DNA of 64,000 nt from Hyphococcus formosus (GCF_046736345.1 NZ_CP157210.1:806001-870000); one strand, 5' to 3'; counted from the stretch's first letter, positions 16,897 to 25,973 are shown. Made by a program: numbers and translations. The notes: generated by a model not told the origin, from the letters alone.

Positions 16897-18375
16897 TTAG
16901 CGCCGCTTCAAAGTGCCAAGCAGACCGCGAACCAGTTCACGCGCGAGCGTGCGAGCGGCGGATTTGAACGCGGCTTCGCCGACGGTTTGGCGATTCGAGC
17001 GGCGGCGTGTGCGTGATTTCGTTGTGCGTTTCTTACTGGCAGATTTATTCGCCTTCGCCTCTTTTTCGGCAGCTTTTTCCGCGGCTTCCGCTCTTTGTTC
17101 GGCGCGTTTTTTCAAATCCTCATAGGCGCTTTGGCGGTCAATGGCTTCGTCATATTTATCCGCCATATCGGAATAGCGCATGATGTCTTTGCGCTCTTTT
17201 TTGGTCAGCGGTCCCATCCGCGAAGACGGCGGGCGGATCAATGTCCGTTCGACGATACCGGGCGCACCTTTGCTCACGAGTGTTGAAACAAGCGCCTCGC
17301 CAATTCCCAACTGGGTAATCACATCAAGCGTTTTAAAGGCAGGGTTCGGACGAAATGTGTCTGCGGCCGCGCGCACAACTTTTTGCTCGCGTGGGGTAAA
17401 GGCACGCAACGCATGTTGAAGGCGGTTGCCGAGCTGGCTCGAAACGGAATCCGGAACATCGAGCGGGTTTTGCGTGACGAAAAACACGCCGACCCCTTTT
17501 GACCGGATTAACCGGACAACCTGTTCAACTTTTTGGAGCAGCGCTTTGGGGGCGTCATCGAATAACAAATGCGCTTCGTCGAAAAAGAAGACCAGACGCG
17601 GCTTGTCCGGATCACCGATTTCCGGCAATTCTTCGAACAATTCCGAAAGCAACCAAAGCAGGAAAGTCGCATAGAGCTTTGGCGTATGCATTAATTTATC
17701 AGCAGCAAGAATATTGACGATCCCTTTGCCTTCGTCAGTGGTGCGAATGAAATCCATCAGATCAAGGGCGGGCTCACCAAAGAAATTCTCAGCGCCCTGT
17801 TCTTCGAGTGCGAGTAAGCGCCGCTGAATAGCCCCGACTGACGCACGCGAGACATGACCATATTCCGCGGAAAGCTCTTTTGCGCGATTTGCAATCTCGA
17901 CCAAAAGCGCCCGCAAATCCTTTAGATCGAGAAGCAAGAGCCCTTCATCATCCGCAAGCCGGAAGGCGAGGGTCAAAACGCCTTCTTGTGTGTCATTGAG
18001 ATCGAGAAGGCGGGATAATAATAGCGGCCCCATTTCTGAGACCGTTGCGCGGATCGGATGTCCTTGCTTGCCATAGAGATCCCAAAAGCAAACCGGGAAA
18101 TCGCGCGGCGTATAGGGATTAAGGTCAATCTTTTCGGCGCGCTCAAGAAGGAAGTCTTTCATCTCAACCGGCTGGCCGAGGCCCGATAGATCGCCTTTCA
18201 CATCGGCGACGAATACCGGAACACCAGCATCGGAAAATCCTTCAGCCATGATTTGTAAAGAGATGGTTTTTCCCGTTCCGGTTGCACCGGAAATCAGCCC
18301 ATGGCGATTCGCGTATTTCAGCTTCAGTTGTTCGGCTTTCTCGCTCTTTCCCAGAAATATGGATTGATCCGACAT
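16897..18375 (-). CDS. HerA/YjgR-type ATPase (DUF853)
   Basis: A 492-residue ATPase with Walker A (GLISGATGTGKT) near residue 30 and a Walker B-type motif (RLVFFFDEAHLLFDDAP) in the middle, as in E. coli YjgR and the wider HerA-FtsK class. The C-terminal 90 residues are rich in Lys, Arg and Ala. The cellular role of this family is not established. An AGGAGGG ribosome site directly precedes the ATG. The CPBP protease gene follows after four bases. Confidence 0.9.
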   Translation of the reverse strand: MSDQSIFLGKSEKAEQLKLKYANRHGLISGATGTGKTISLQIMAEGFSDAGVPVFVADVKGDLSGLGQPVEMKDFLLERAEKIDLNPYTPRDFPVCFWDLYGKQGHPIRATVSEMGPLLLSRLLDLNDTQEGVLTLAFRLADDEGLLLLDLKDLRALLVEIANRAKELSAEYGHVSRASVGAIQRRLLALEEQGAENFFGEPALDLMDFIRTTDEGKGIVNILAADKLMHTPKLYATFLLWLLSELFEELPEIGDPDKPRLVFFFDEAHLLFDDAPKALLQKVEQVVRLIRSKGVGVFFVTQNPLDVPDSVSSQLGNRLQHALRAFTPREQKVVRAAADTFRPNPAFKTLDVITQLGIGEALVSTLVSKGAPGIVERTLIRPPSSRMGPLTKKERKDIMRYSDMADKYDEAIDRQSAYEDLKKRAEQRAEAAEKAAEKEAKANKSASKKRTTKSRTRRRSNRQTVGEAAFKSAARTLARELVRGLLGTLKRR

Positions 18376-18649
18376 TTGCCCTCCTGAGGCTGAGAATTGC
18401 TCTTAACAAGCCTGTAACGCTTGGTTTTAGCGGGCGAGCGCCATATCGCAACCGCCAAATGCCCGTAATTACTGACATATCTGTAATCGACAAGCCACAG
18501 TTGGTTGTAGGTGGCGGCATTTACCCGCTCGCGTAAACAAGGTAAATTAAGACTGTTGCGTATGGAAATTAACGCTGCAGTGTGCAGCCAATCGGGGCCA
18601 CGTAACGCTAATTACATCGGACAATGAGTAAACAAAGGAAGGGGCGATC

Positions 18650-19162
18650 ATGCTCAGAATTCTTCTCGTTATCGCCGTCGCACTGGCGGTTATCTTAGGA
18701 CTAACGACGCTAATGGGTAATGACGGCGACTCGGTCAATGACGCCGCCGAAGAAGCCACAGAGGCAACGGAAGATGCAGTAGATGCAATGGACGAAGCCG
18801 CTGACGATATGGGCGAGGCAGCGAACGATGCCGGCGAGGCGATGGAAGACATGGCGGACGAAGCTGCTGCGGAAGCCGATGAAGCGTCTGGTGATTGGAT
18901 GGACGAAGCTGGCGAAATGGCGGAAGACGCCGGTGAGGCCATCGGTGATGCCGCTTCCGACGCGAAAGAAGCTGCTGGCGAAATGGCCGACGAAGCTGGT
19001 GAAGCGATGAGCGACGCCGCTGCTGACGTTAAAGAAGCTGCAGGCGACATGATGGGCGAAGCCGAAGAGGCTGCGGATGAAGCGGCTGATGCTGCGGAGC
19101 AAGCCGCGGATGAGGCGGAAGAGGCTGCGGATGAAGCTGCTGACGAAGAGCCAAACAACTAA
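18650..19162 (+). CDS. Membrane-anchored acidic Ala/Glu/Asp-rich helical protein
   Basis: A 170-residue protein with an N-terminal hydrophobic anchor or signal (about residues 1-22) followed by nearly 140 residues made mostly of Ala, Glu, Asp, Met and Gly in loose repeats such as DEAGEAM and ADEAEEAADEA. The pattern predicts one long, very acidic amphipathic helix or coiled coil. The ribosome site GGAAGGGG is 6 bases before the ATG and a hairpin terminator follows the stop, so the gene looks real and monocistronic. It resembles YtxH or apolipophorin-like low-complexity proteins only by composition; no function can be given. The Ser/Ala-rich frame on the opposite strand is a shadow of this composition. 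Confidence 0.75.
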   Translation: MLRILLVIAVALAVILGLTTLMGNDGDSVNDAAEEATEATEDAVDAMDEAADDMGEAANDAGEAMEDMADEAAAEADEASGDWMDEAGEMAEDAGEAIGDAASDAKEAAGEMADEAGEAMSDAAADVKEAAGDMMGEAEEAADEAADAAEQAADEAEEAADEAADEEPNN

Positions 19163-19198
19163 GACCGGCTTTTCAACCTGAAATACAGTTGAATTAAA

Positions 19199-19236
19199 AC
19201 ACCGTCCTTCGATTACGAGGGGCGGTGTTTTTTTCT
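19199..19236 (+). terminator. Rho-independent terminator
   Basis: ACACCG-T-CC and GG-GGCGGTGT form a stem around a short loop, followed by a run of T (TTTTTTTCTT). It lies about 37 bases after the stop of the acidic protein gene. Confidence 0.85.
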
Positions 19237-19349
19237 TGTTCTTAACGAACCGTTCACCATGACATTTAAAATTTTAATAGCCTCTCAGGATTTTGCCCCT
19301 ACCGTCGGCAATCAATAAGCAAAAAGCAAATATGCTCTAGGGTGCGAAT

Positions 19350-19700
19350 GTGACAAAGCAATTGATCGATATGGAACATTTGGAGAAATATGTGTCCGGT
19401 GATGTCGCCTTGCGCGATGAAATATTGGGCATATTCGCCGAGCAGATCCGAAGCTTGCTGGCGCAATTCGATGTCGATCTCGAAGACGAAAACTGGAAAA
19501 ACACCGCACATACCCTAAAGGGCGCATCGCGCGGTGTCGGTTCTTGGGAAATCGGAAATTTATGCGAGCAGGCCGAAGCGCTGATCGGTAATGTCCGCGC
19601 GAAACACGAATCCCGCGCGGCATTTCTGGTGACGTTACGTCACTTGGTCGATGCGACGGTTCAGGAATGTAACCGCCTGAGAACCCCTGTTAGCGCTTAA
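19350..19700 (+). CDS. Histidine phosphotransfer (Hpt) domain protein
   Basis: A 116-residue all-alpha protein consisting of one Hpt domain; the phosphoryl-accepting histidine lies in AHTLKGASRG near residue 53, followed by the helix NLCEQAEALIG. Such proteins relay phosphate between receiver domains in multistep two-component systems. No kinase or receiver gene is nearby, so the partner is unknown. The GTG at 19350 is used here; an ATG at 19371 is possible. A near-match to the CtrA box (TTAACGAACCGTTCACC, 19242-19258, one mismatch in the second half-site) lies about 95 bases upstream. The end overlaps the convergent CoxE-type gene by 11 bases. Confidence 0.85.
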   Translation: MTKQLIDMEHLEKYVSGDVALRDEILGIFAEQIRSLLAQFDVDLEDENWKNTAHTLKGASRGVGSWEIGNLCEQAEALIGNVRAKHESRAAFLVTLRHLVDATVQECNRLRTPVSA

Positions 19701-20865
19701 GCTCGTTCATTGCGTTCTCAATACCGCCCAGCGTTAGCGGGAACATTCTGTCTCCGATCAGTTCCCGAATTAATTGGGTCGATGGCACATAATCCCAGCT
19801 GTCTTTTTGAACAGGATTGAGCCAGACCACACGCTCATAAATGTCGGTCAGGCGCTTCATCCAGATCGCGCCGGCTTCTTCATTGAAATATTCAACTGAC
19901 CCACCGGGTACGGTGATCTCGTAAGGTGACATCGACGCGTCGCCGACAATGATCACCTTGTAGTCATGTGGATATTTATGAAGAACGTCCCAGGTTGGAA
20001 TCTTTTCGGTCCAGCGGCGGCGATTGTCCTTCCAGACATAGTCGTAAAGGCAATTATGGAAGTAGAAATATTCCATATGTTTGAATTCAGCGCGCGCTGC
20101 GGTGAACAGTTCTTCGAGCGTTTTGATATAGGGGTCCATTGATCCGCCAACATCAAAAAACAAAAGCACCTTGATCATATTGCGTCGCTCGGGGCGCATC
20201 TTGATGTCGAGATACCCGGCGCGGGCCGTGGCATCGATCGTGTTATCAAGGTCAAATTCGTCGGGCGCACCTTGTCGCGCGAATTTGCGTAACCGGCGCA
20301 GCGCCATTTTTATGTTTCGTGTGCCCAGTTGCACATCGTCATCCAGGTTCTTGTATTCGCGCTTTTCCCAAACCTTGACGGCGCGGCCCTGGCGTTTGCC
20401 TTCGTTGCCAATTCGGACCCCTTCGGGGTTATAACCGCCCGAGCCATAGGGTGAGGTGCCGCCGGTACCAATCCACTTATTGCCGCCTTCATGGCGCTTC
20501 TTTTGCTCCTCAAGGCGCTCTTTGAGCGTTTCCATGAGTTTGTCCCAACCGCCCAGCGCCTCGATCTCGCGCATTTCCTCCTCGGAGAAATAGCGCTCGG
20601 TCATCAGGCGCAGCCATTCTTCCGGGACTTCGGCCGAGATTTCCTCTGAAATGGTCTCAAGGCCTTTGAAGACGTGCGAGAATACCCGATCAAATTTGTC
20701 GAGATTGCGCTCGTCTTTTACGAGCGACGCCCGGGACAGATAATAGAAATCTTCGACCTTACGACCGGCAAGATCGGCGTCCATGGCCTCCATTAAGGTC
20801 AGATATTCCCGCAAAGAAACGGGTAAGCCAGCGGATTTCAATTCGTGAAAAAACTTTGTGAACAT
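19690..20865 (-). CDS. CoxE-type VWA domain protein
   Basis: A 391-residue protein of the VWA/CoxE-like family, with the opening MFTKFFHELKSAGLPVS that is near-invariant in alphaproteobacterial members. A metal-ion-dependent adhesion-like site appears as FDVGGSMDPY, with one substitution of the DxSxS pattern. These proteins usually pair with a MoxR-type AAA ATPase and act as chaperone systems for metalloenzyme maturation; no such ATPase lies in this window. The frame stays open to 20913, but the ATG at 20865 matches the family start. Confidence 0.88.
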   Translation of the reverse strand: MFTKFFHELKSAGLPVSLREYLTLMEAMDADLAGRKVEDFYYLSRASLVKDERNLDKFDRVFSHVFKGLETISEEISAEVPEEWLRLMTERYFSEEEMREIEALGGWDKLMETLKERLEEQKKRHEGGNKWIGTGGTSPYGSGGYNPEGVRIGNEGKRQGRAVKVWEKREYKNLDDDVQLGTRNIKMALRRLRKFARQGAPDEFDLDNTIDATARAGYLDIKMRPERRNMIKVLLFFDVGGSMDPYIKTLEELFTAARAEFKHMEYFYFHNCLYDYVWKDNRRRWTEKIPTWDVLHKYPHDYKVIIVGDASMSPYEITVPGGSVEYFNEEAGAIWMKRLTDIYERVVWLNPVQKDSWDYVPSTQLIRELIGDRMFPLTLGGIENAMNELKR

Positions 20866-21002
20866 GGTTGCTATTGTAACGGCGCTCGCGATGAGGGAAA
20901 GAGCGCTATACATCTGGCATTCAGCCGCAGGAAGGCCCCCCTGTACTTATTGGCCGATCATGCTACAGCCGATTACATGCGCATCTAACCGGAGCCGGAA
21001 AA

Positions 21003-22313
21003 ATGGACCACGGAAATAATCAATTTGCCTCGAACGAATCCCTGAAATCTCGCCGCGACGACGCTTGCCCAGTGGGCTTGCCGTCAAAGTCAGGCATTTA
21101 TGCGGCGCGCGCTCAAGGCGCTGAGCTGTGGGACGTTGAAGGCAAGCGCTATATCGATTTTATCGGCGGGATCGGCGTTTTGAATGTCGGCCACAGCCAC
21201 CCAAAAGTCGTTGAAGCGATTTCAAAACAGGCCAGCAATTTTGTGCATACGGCCTTCGGTATTGCTCAATATGAAAGCTATGTCGAAGTTTGCGAAAAGC
21301 TCAACCGGCTGACACCAGGCTCTACGCCAAAGAAAACCGCGCTCTTTAATTCAGGGGCAGAGGCCGTTGAGAACTCGATTAAATTCGCGCGTCAGATTAC
21401 GGGGCGTCCCGGCGTTATCGCTTTCTCCGGTGCCTTTCACGGCCGCACATTATTGGCGACAACACTAACCGGGAAATCGAAACCCTATAAGGTCGGCTTT
21501 GGCCCATATGTACCGGCGATTTTCCACGGGGAATATCCTGATGCCTATCACGGCGTGTCTGTCGCGGATGCGCTCGCAAGTGTCGATCATATTTTCAAAT
21601 CGATGATTAACGCGAATGAAGTGGCGGCGATGATCGTTGAGCCGGTTCAGGGCGAGGGCGGGTTTAACCCGGCACCGAAAGAATTCCTCGAAGGGCTTCG
21701 TGCGAAATGCGACGAACACGGAATTTTGCTGATCGCGGACGAAATTCAATCCGGCATGGGCCGGACCGGTAAATATTTCGCCTTTGAAAATGCAGGCGTT
21801 GAGCCGGACTTTATTTGTATCGCAAAGTCGATCGCGGCTGGTCTGCCGCTTTCGGCGCTGACCGGTAAAGCCGAGCTAATGGATAAAGTTGTTCCCGGTT
21901 CAATGGGGTCAACCTATGGCGGCAATCCGGTCGCCTGTGCTGCAGCGCTCGCGGTTTTTGACATCATCGAAGAAGAGGGGCTGTTAAAGCGCGCTCTTGA
22001 AATCGGCGAAAAGACCGAGAAACGCTGGCGCGAGCTTCAGAACGGGGTCGCAAAAGGCGTTATTGGTGATGTCCGCCGAGTGGGCGGCATGTGCGCGGTC
22101 GAATTCGTAAAAGACGGCGACCCGAGCAAGCCAAATGGCGAAGTTGCTGCGGCGATCCTCACCGAGGCGCGGTCGCGCGGATTGATCATGACAACCGCTG
22201 GTGCTTATGCGCAGTGCTTGCGTTCTTTGGTTCCGCTGGTGGTCAGTGATGAGCTGCTGGACGAAGGTCTCGATATCTTTGCCGGTGCTACGGAAGCTGC
22301 GTTAAAGGCTTAG
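21003..22313 (+). CDS. gabT: 4-aminobutyrate aminotransferase
   Basis: A 436-residue class III PLP aminotransferase. The catalytic lysine is in the motif IAKSIAAGLPLSA; upstream are NSGAEAVENSIKFAR and the binding region DEIQSGMGRTGKYFA. The overall sequence fits the GabT branch that moves the amino group of GABA to 2-oxoglutarate, yielding succinate semialdehyde; closely related diamine or beta-alanine transaminases cannot be excluded. Downstream is a 108-base tandem repeat array instead of gabD. Confidence 0.88.
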   Translation: MDHGNNQFASNESLKSRRDDACPVGLPSKSGIYAARAQGAELWDVEGKRYIDFIGGIGVLNVGHSHPKVVEAISKQASNFVHTAFGIAQYESYVEVCEKLNRLTPGSTPKKTALFNSGAEAVENSIKFARQITGRPGVIAFSGAFHGRTLLATTLTGKSKPYKVGFGPYVPAIFHGEYPDAYHGVSVADALASVDHIFKSMINANEVAAMIVEPVQGEGGFNPAPKEFLEGLRAKCDEHGILLIADEIQSGMGRTGKYFAFENAGVEPDFICIAKSIAAGLPLSALTGKAELMDKVVPGSMGSTYGGNPVACAAALAVFDIIEEEGLLKRALEIGEKTEKRWRELQNGVAKGVIGDVRRVGGMCAVEFVKDGDPSKPNGEVAAAILTEARSRGLIMTTAGAYAQCLRSLVPLVVSDELLDEGLDIFAGATEAALKA

Positions 22314-22326
22314 TCCTGTTTTGCTG

Positions 22327-22736
22327 GATCCCGGCTCAAGGCCGGGATGACGGTGGTGGGGTTTCGACCCGAGCCTCGGGCGTCATTGCGGGCTTCGACC
22401 CGCAATCCAGTAGAGAGCACAGCGCAGGCGAGTAGATCCCGGCTCAAGGCCGGGATGACGGTGGCGGGGTTTCGACCCTGGCCTTTGGCGTCATTGCGGG
22501 CTTTGACCCGCAATCCAGTAGAGAGCGCAGCGCAGGCGAGTAGATCCCGGCTCAAGGCCGGGATGACGGTGGCGGGGTTTCGACCCTGGCCTCTAGCGTC
22601 ATTGCGGGCTTAGACCCGCAATCCAGTAAAGAGCGCAGCGTAGGTGAGTAGATCCGGGCTCAAGGCCGGGATGACAGTGGCGGGGTTTCGACCCTGGCCT
22701 CTGGCACCATTGCGGGCTTAGACCCGCAATCCACTA
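22327..22736. repeat. Four tandem 108-bp units, each with two palindromes
   Basis: Units begin at 22327, 22435, 22543 and 22651 (GATCC at each), giving an exact 108-base period; the last is cut at about 86 bases, next to the stop codon of the korB gene. Each holds ATCCCGGC-TCAAG-GCCGGGAT and ATTGCGGG-CTTTGA-CCCGCAAT, two perfect dyads. Copies differ at only a few positions. Because 108 is divisible by three, spurious frames stay open across it on both strands. Palindromes of this kind are common intergenic repeats in alphaproteobacteria; the array may also end transcription of the two convergent genes. Confidence 0.92.
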
Positions 22737-23735
22737 ATCTTTTTTCCAGACACTACCTTTGCGAAGAGCGTCGGCGACTTTGCCGGTGCGCTTTCCTTGG
22801 GTCGGGTGATGGCTCCAGAAAGCATCATCAAATGACGTTGCCGGCGCGCGATAAATCACGCCAAGCGGCATGGGGAAGCCCTCTTTCGGCAGGGTCAACA
22901 ACATCTGCGCAATTCCGCGATTGGTCTCGTCATGGACAAGAATTTCAGATTGCGGCGTGTGGTTATCGCCCACATCAACAATCTCCAGCGTGAGTGTCGC
23001 GGTATTTAGTTTCAGGCCCTTTGTTCCGTTTGCGAACAATAATGGCTGGCCATGCTGCACATGAAGCTGCGTTTCTTTGGCTTGCTTCTTGTTGGTGAAA
23101 TCCTCGAACACGTCCTTGTTGTAGACGATGCAGTTTTGGAAAATCTCGACAAATGCCGCGCCTTTGAACTCGCGCGCTGAGGCCAAAACAGGCGACAGGT
23201 TTTTCGCATCAGTATCAACCCCGCGCGCGATGAACCGCGCACCGGCACCAAGCGCGAACGCACCCGGCGAAACCGGTTGGTCAATCGAGCCCGCTGGCGT
23301 TGATGGCGAACGCGTACCCGGCCGTGATGTCGGCGAATATTGCCCTTTGGTCAGGCCGTAAATTTCATTATTGAACAACAGGACCTGCACATCGACATTC
23401 CGGCGCAGCACGTGAAGCAAATGATTGCCGCCGATGGAAAGACCGTCGCCATCACCGGTCACGATCCAGACATCGAGGTCCGGATTGGCGATTTTCAGAC
23501 CGGTCGCAAAAGTCGGTGCGCGCCCGTGAATTGTGTGAAAGCCATAGGCATTCATGTAATACGGAAAACGCGAAGAACAGCCGATCCCGGAAACAAACAC
23601 CGTTTGATCGGGGTCCGCCTGAACATCGGCCAGCGTTTTCTGCACGCATTTCAAGATCGCGTAGTCGCCGCATCCGGGGCACCAGCGAACTTCCTGATCG
23701 GTTGCAAAATCTTTTGCGGTAAGTGGCTTGTTCAT
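22734..23735 (-). CDS. korB: 2-oxoglutarate/2-oxoacid:ferredoxin oxidoreductase, beta subunit
   Basis: A 333-residue thiamine diphosphate-binding subunit. The cysteines of the iron-sulfur ligand set appear in WCPGCGD (C19, C22), IGCSSRF and QNCIVYN, and the ThDP motif in VTGDGDGLSIGGNH. With KorA it oxidatively decarboxylates a 2-oxoacid to the acyl-CoA, passing electrons to ferredoxin. The ATG at 23735 lies 10 bases after the korA stop; the frame is open further upstream inside korA but the family start MNKPLTAKDF is clear. The stop abuts the tandem repeat array. Confidence 0.95.
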   Translation of the reverse strand: MNKPLTAKDFATDQEVRWCPGCGDYAILKCVQKTLADVQADPDQTVFVSGIGCSSRFPYYMNAYGFHTIHGRAPTFATGLKIANPDLDVWIVTGDGDGLSIGGNHLLHVLRRNVDVQVLLFNNEIYGLTKGQYSPTSRPGTRSPSTPAGSIDQPVSPGAFALGAGARFIARGVDTDAKNLSPVLASAREFKGAAFVEIFQNCIVYNKDVFEDFTNKKQAKETQLHVQHGQPLLFANGTKGLKLNTATLTLEIVDVGDNHTPQSEILVHDETNRGIAQMLLTLPKEGFPMPLGVIYRAPATSFDDAFWSHHPTQGKRTGKVADALRKGSVWKKD

Positions 23736-23745
23736 TGTTTCGTTC

Positions 23746-25632
23746 CTATTCCGCAGCCTGTATCTCGCCAGGGAGGTTGGCGCGGATCGCATCTGATATT
23801 TCGGTAATCTTGAACGGCTGGCCTGATACTTTATTCAGTTGCACGACTTCCACGCCGAGCTTGTCGCGAAGAAGTGTTGCACACTGACCAAAATTCATTT
23901 CGGGCAACAAGATACGGTCGTATCCAGCCAAAAGGTCGCCCAGATTTTTCGGCAATGGATTGAGCCAACGCAGGTGGATTTGCGCAACATTCAAGCCTTC
24001 TTCGTTAGCCTGATGCACCGCGCGCCAGATTGCGCCATGGGTCGATCCCCAGCCGACAACCGCGAGGCGGCCTTTGCTTGGCCCCTGCTCGACCTCTTGG
24101 TCCGGAATGAACTTGGCGATGGCGTCAATTTTCGCGGCGCGCATTTCGCCCATCACCTGATGGTTTTGCGCGTCATAGGAAATATCGCCGGTTTCGATGT
24201 CTTTTTCGAGACCGCCAATACGATGCGCTAGGCCTTTCATACCCGGCGCGACCCATGGGCGGCCAAGGCTTTCGTCATCCCGTTTCCAGATCGCTTTTTT
24301 AACGTCGGTCGGATCATCCGTAGACGGCGCTTCCGGTGCGGCATGAGTTTCAATCGGTGCGAAATCTGCCATATCCGGCAAGGCCCATGGCCCCGCAGCA
24401 TTGGCGATATAGCCGTCGGTCAACAGGAAGATTGGCGTCATATGGCGAACCGCAACCCGCGTGGCTTCGATCGCTGCATCAAAGCAATCGCCGGGTGATG
24501 AGGTCGCGATCACTGGCAATGGCGCGTCGGCGTTACGGCCATAAACCGCCTGATAAAGGTCTGATTGCTCGGTTTTCGTCGGCAGGCCGGTCGAAGGGCC
24601 ACCCCGTTGAGAATTGACGATCACGAGGGGCAATTCCGCCACCATGCCAAGGCCAATGGCTTCGCCTTTAAGCGCAATACCGGGCCCTGATGAGGAGGTT
24701 ACGCCAATTGCGCCGCCATAGGATGCGCCGATCGCTGCGCAGCAAGCTGCGATTTCATCTTCCGCTTGAAAGGTTGCAACGCCAAGCTCACCCATTTTGG
24801 AAAGGTGATGCAGGATCGGTGAAGCGGGCGTAATAGGATAGGAACAGAAAATCACGTCCCGATCCGCCAGCTCGCCCGCAGCGGCAAGGCCAAGCGAAAG
24901 CGCTTCGGCACCAGTTATCGAGCGATAGTCGCCTGATTGCATCGGCGCTTCACCAATCACGAATTGCGGCAGCTCCGCAGAAAGCTCAGCGGTTTCCGCA
25001 AAGGCATGGCCTGCGTCTAATGCAGCAAGGTTGCCGGTAAGCACTTCCGGTGCTTTTTTCGCGAATTTTTTGTGCGCCCAATCGATAATGGGTTGGCGGT
25101 CACGGCCAAACATCCAAAGGACTGTGCCTAGCGCCCAGAAGTTTTTGCACTGCTCGGCGTCGCTCTTGGAAAGACCATGCGGCTTCACGGCTTCCAGCGT
25201 TTGGGTCGAGATGTCGATCTCAACGACTTGGTAGTCGTCTAATTCACCGGTCTTGCGCGGGTCTGCGGCCATGTTGGCTTTTGCAAAATTCCGGTCGTTG
25301 AAAGCATCCGTATTCAGAATAATCAGCGCGCCCTTTTGAAGGAGCGGTAAATTCACCTTCAGCGCAGCAGGATTGAGCGCGACGAGTACGTCAGGTTGAT
25401 CGCCGGCGGTTGAAATACGTCTCGCGCCGAGATTGATCTGGAAAGCGGAAACACCAAAGGTTGTTCCTACTGGCGCGCGAATCTCAGCCGGAAAGTCCGG
25501 GAAGGTCGAGAAATCAGCACCCGCAAGGGCGGTTGATTCCGCAAATTGCGATCCCAATAGCTGAACGCCGTCGCCGGAATCCCCTGCGAAGCGGACAACG
25601 ACCGAAAGATTATCCGGAGTAATTTTTGTCAT
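23746..25632 (-). CDS. korA: 2-oxoglutarate/2-oxoacid:ferredoxin oxidoreductase, alpha subunit (gamma-alpha fusion)
   Basis: A 628-residue subunit with the gamma domain at the N-terminus (SVVVRFAGDSGDGVQLLG, about residues 8-190) fused to the alpha domain (from about 215, with YPITPASPILHHL and SSSGPGIALKGEAIGLG). This long form is the usual KorA in aerobic bacteria, where KorAB substitutes for or supplements the 2-oxoglutarate dehydrogenase complex. It is the first gene of the korAB pair. No ferredoxin gene lies nearby. Confidence 0.95.
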   Translation of the reverse strand: MTKITPDNLSVVVRFAGDSGDGVQLLGSQFAESTALAGADFSTFPDFPAEIRAPVGTTFGVSAFQINLGARRISTAGDQPDVLVALNPAALKVNLPLLQKGALIILNTDAFNDRNFAKANMAADPRKTGELDDYQVVEIDISTQTLEAVKPHGLSKSDAEQCKNFWALGTVLWMFGRDRQPIIDWAHKKFAKKAPEVLTGNLAALDAGHAFAETAELSAELPQFVIGEAPMQSGDYRSITGAEALSLGLAAAGELADRDVIFCSYPITPASPILHHLSKMGELGVATFQAEDEIAACCAAIGASYGGAIGVTSSSGPGIALKGEAIGLGMVAELPLVIVNSQRGGPSTGLPTKTEQSDLYQAVYGRNADAPLPVIATSSPGDCFDAAIEATRVAVRHMTPIFLLTDGYIANAAGPWALPDMADFAPIETHAAPEAPSTDDPTDVKKAIWKRDDESLGRPWVAPGMKGLAHRIGGLEKDIETGDISYDAQNHQVMGEMRAAKIDAIAKFIPDQEVEQGPSKGRLAVVGWGSTHGAIWRAVHQANEEGLNVAQIHLRWLNPLPKNLGDLLAGYDRILLPEMNFGQCATLLRDKLGVEVVQLNKVSGQPFKITEISDAIRANLPGEIQAAE

Positions 25633-25871
25633 GGATTTAGACCCATTTGCCGTTTAGCCGGCTAGCATGGCAATATTGCCCATAAAAACAACCGCGTGCC
25701 TATCAGGAATTGCCTTTTTGCCCGCGCACTCGAAATTGCATATCTCAACCTCCGGCGAAGAAAACAAGCCCCTAAAGGGGTGGTCTCGCAACTTGGTGAT
25801 AATTCGTCGCGGATAGGCCAATTTTTGCTTTTCTGCTGATTAGAAAAACTGCGAAACTCAGCGACTTAGGG

Positions 25872-25905
25872 CAGGATAGTCTCTGCGCGCGCTGAGGCTA
25901 TCCTG
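25872..25905 (+). promoter_or_regulatory. Strong hairpin in the leader of the transaldolase-like gene
   Basis: CAGGATAGTCTC (25872-25883) pairs with GAGGCTATCCTG (25894-25905) over 12 bases with one G-T pair around a 10-base loop, and a second small dyad CGGACAGTCCG follows at 25908-25918. No T-run follows. It ends about 68 bases before the aldolase ATG, so a structured leader, operator or small RNA end is possible. The rest of the 340-base gap (25633-25973) shows only a weak CCCC-TAAA-GGGG hairpin at 25769-25780. Confidence 0.4.
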
Positions 25906-25973
25906 AACGGACAGTCCGGGTTAATAGGGGGCTTTCCGAGGCCGATTTAGATGATGAACAAGAAAGACTAGCG

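Noticed and set aside
18547..19158. 204-codon Ser/Ala-rich frame on the minus strand
   Set aside because: It is the antisense of the Glu/Ala/Asp-rich gene, whose GC-patterned codons suppress stops on the other strand; it lacks a ribosome site.
22310..22613. Open frames on both strands across the tandem repeats
   Set aside because: They exist because the period is a multiple of three; the translated repeats are the familiar spurious product of such palindromes, and no ribosome sites are present.
22327..22736. Regular repeats that could suggest a CRISPR array
   Set aside because: The whole 108-base unit is repeated, including what would be spacers; there are no unique spacers and no cas genes.
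25908..25920. AGTCCGGG reminiscent of the RNase P RNA core
   Set aside because: The surrounding conserved RNase P elements are absent; the match is part of a local palindrome.
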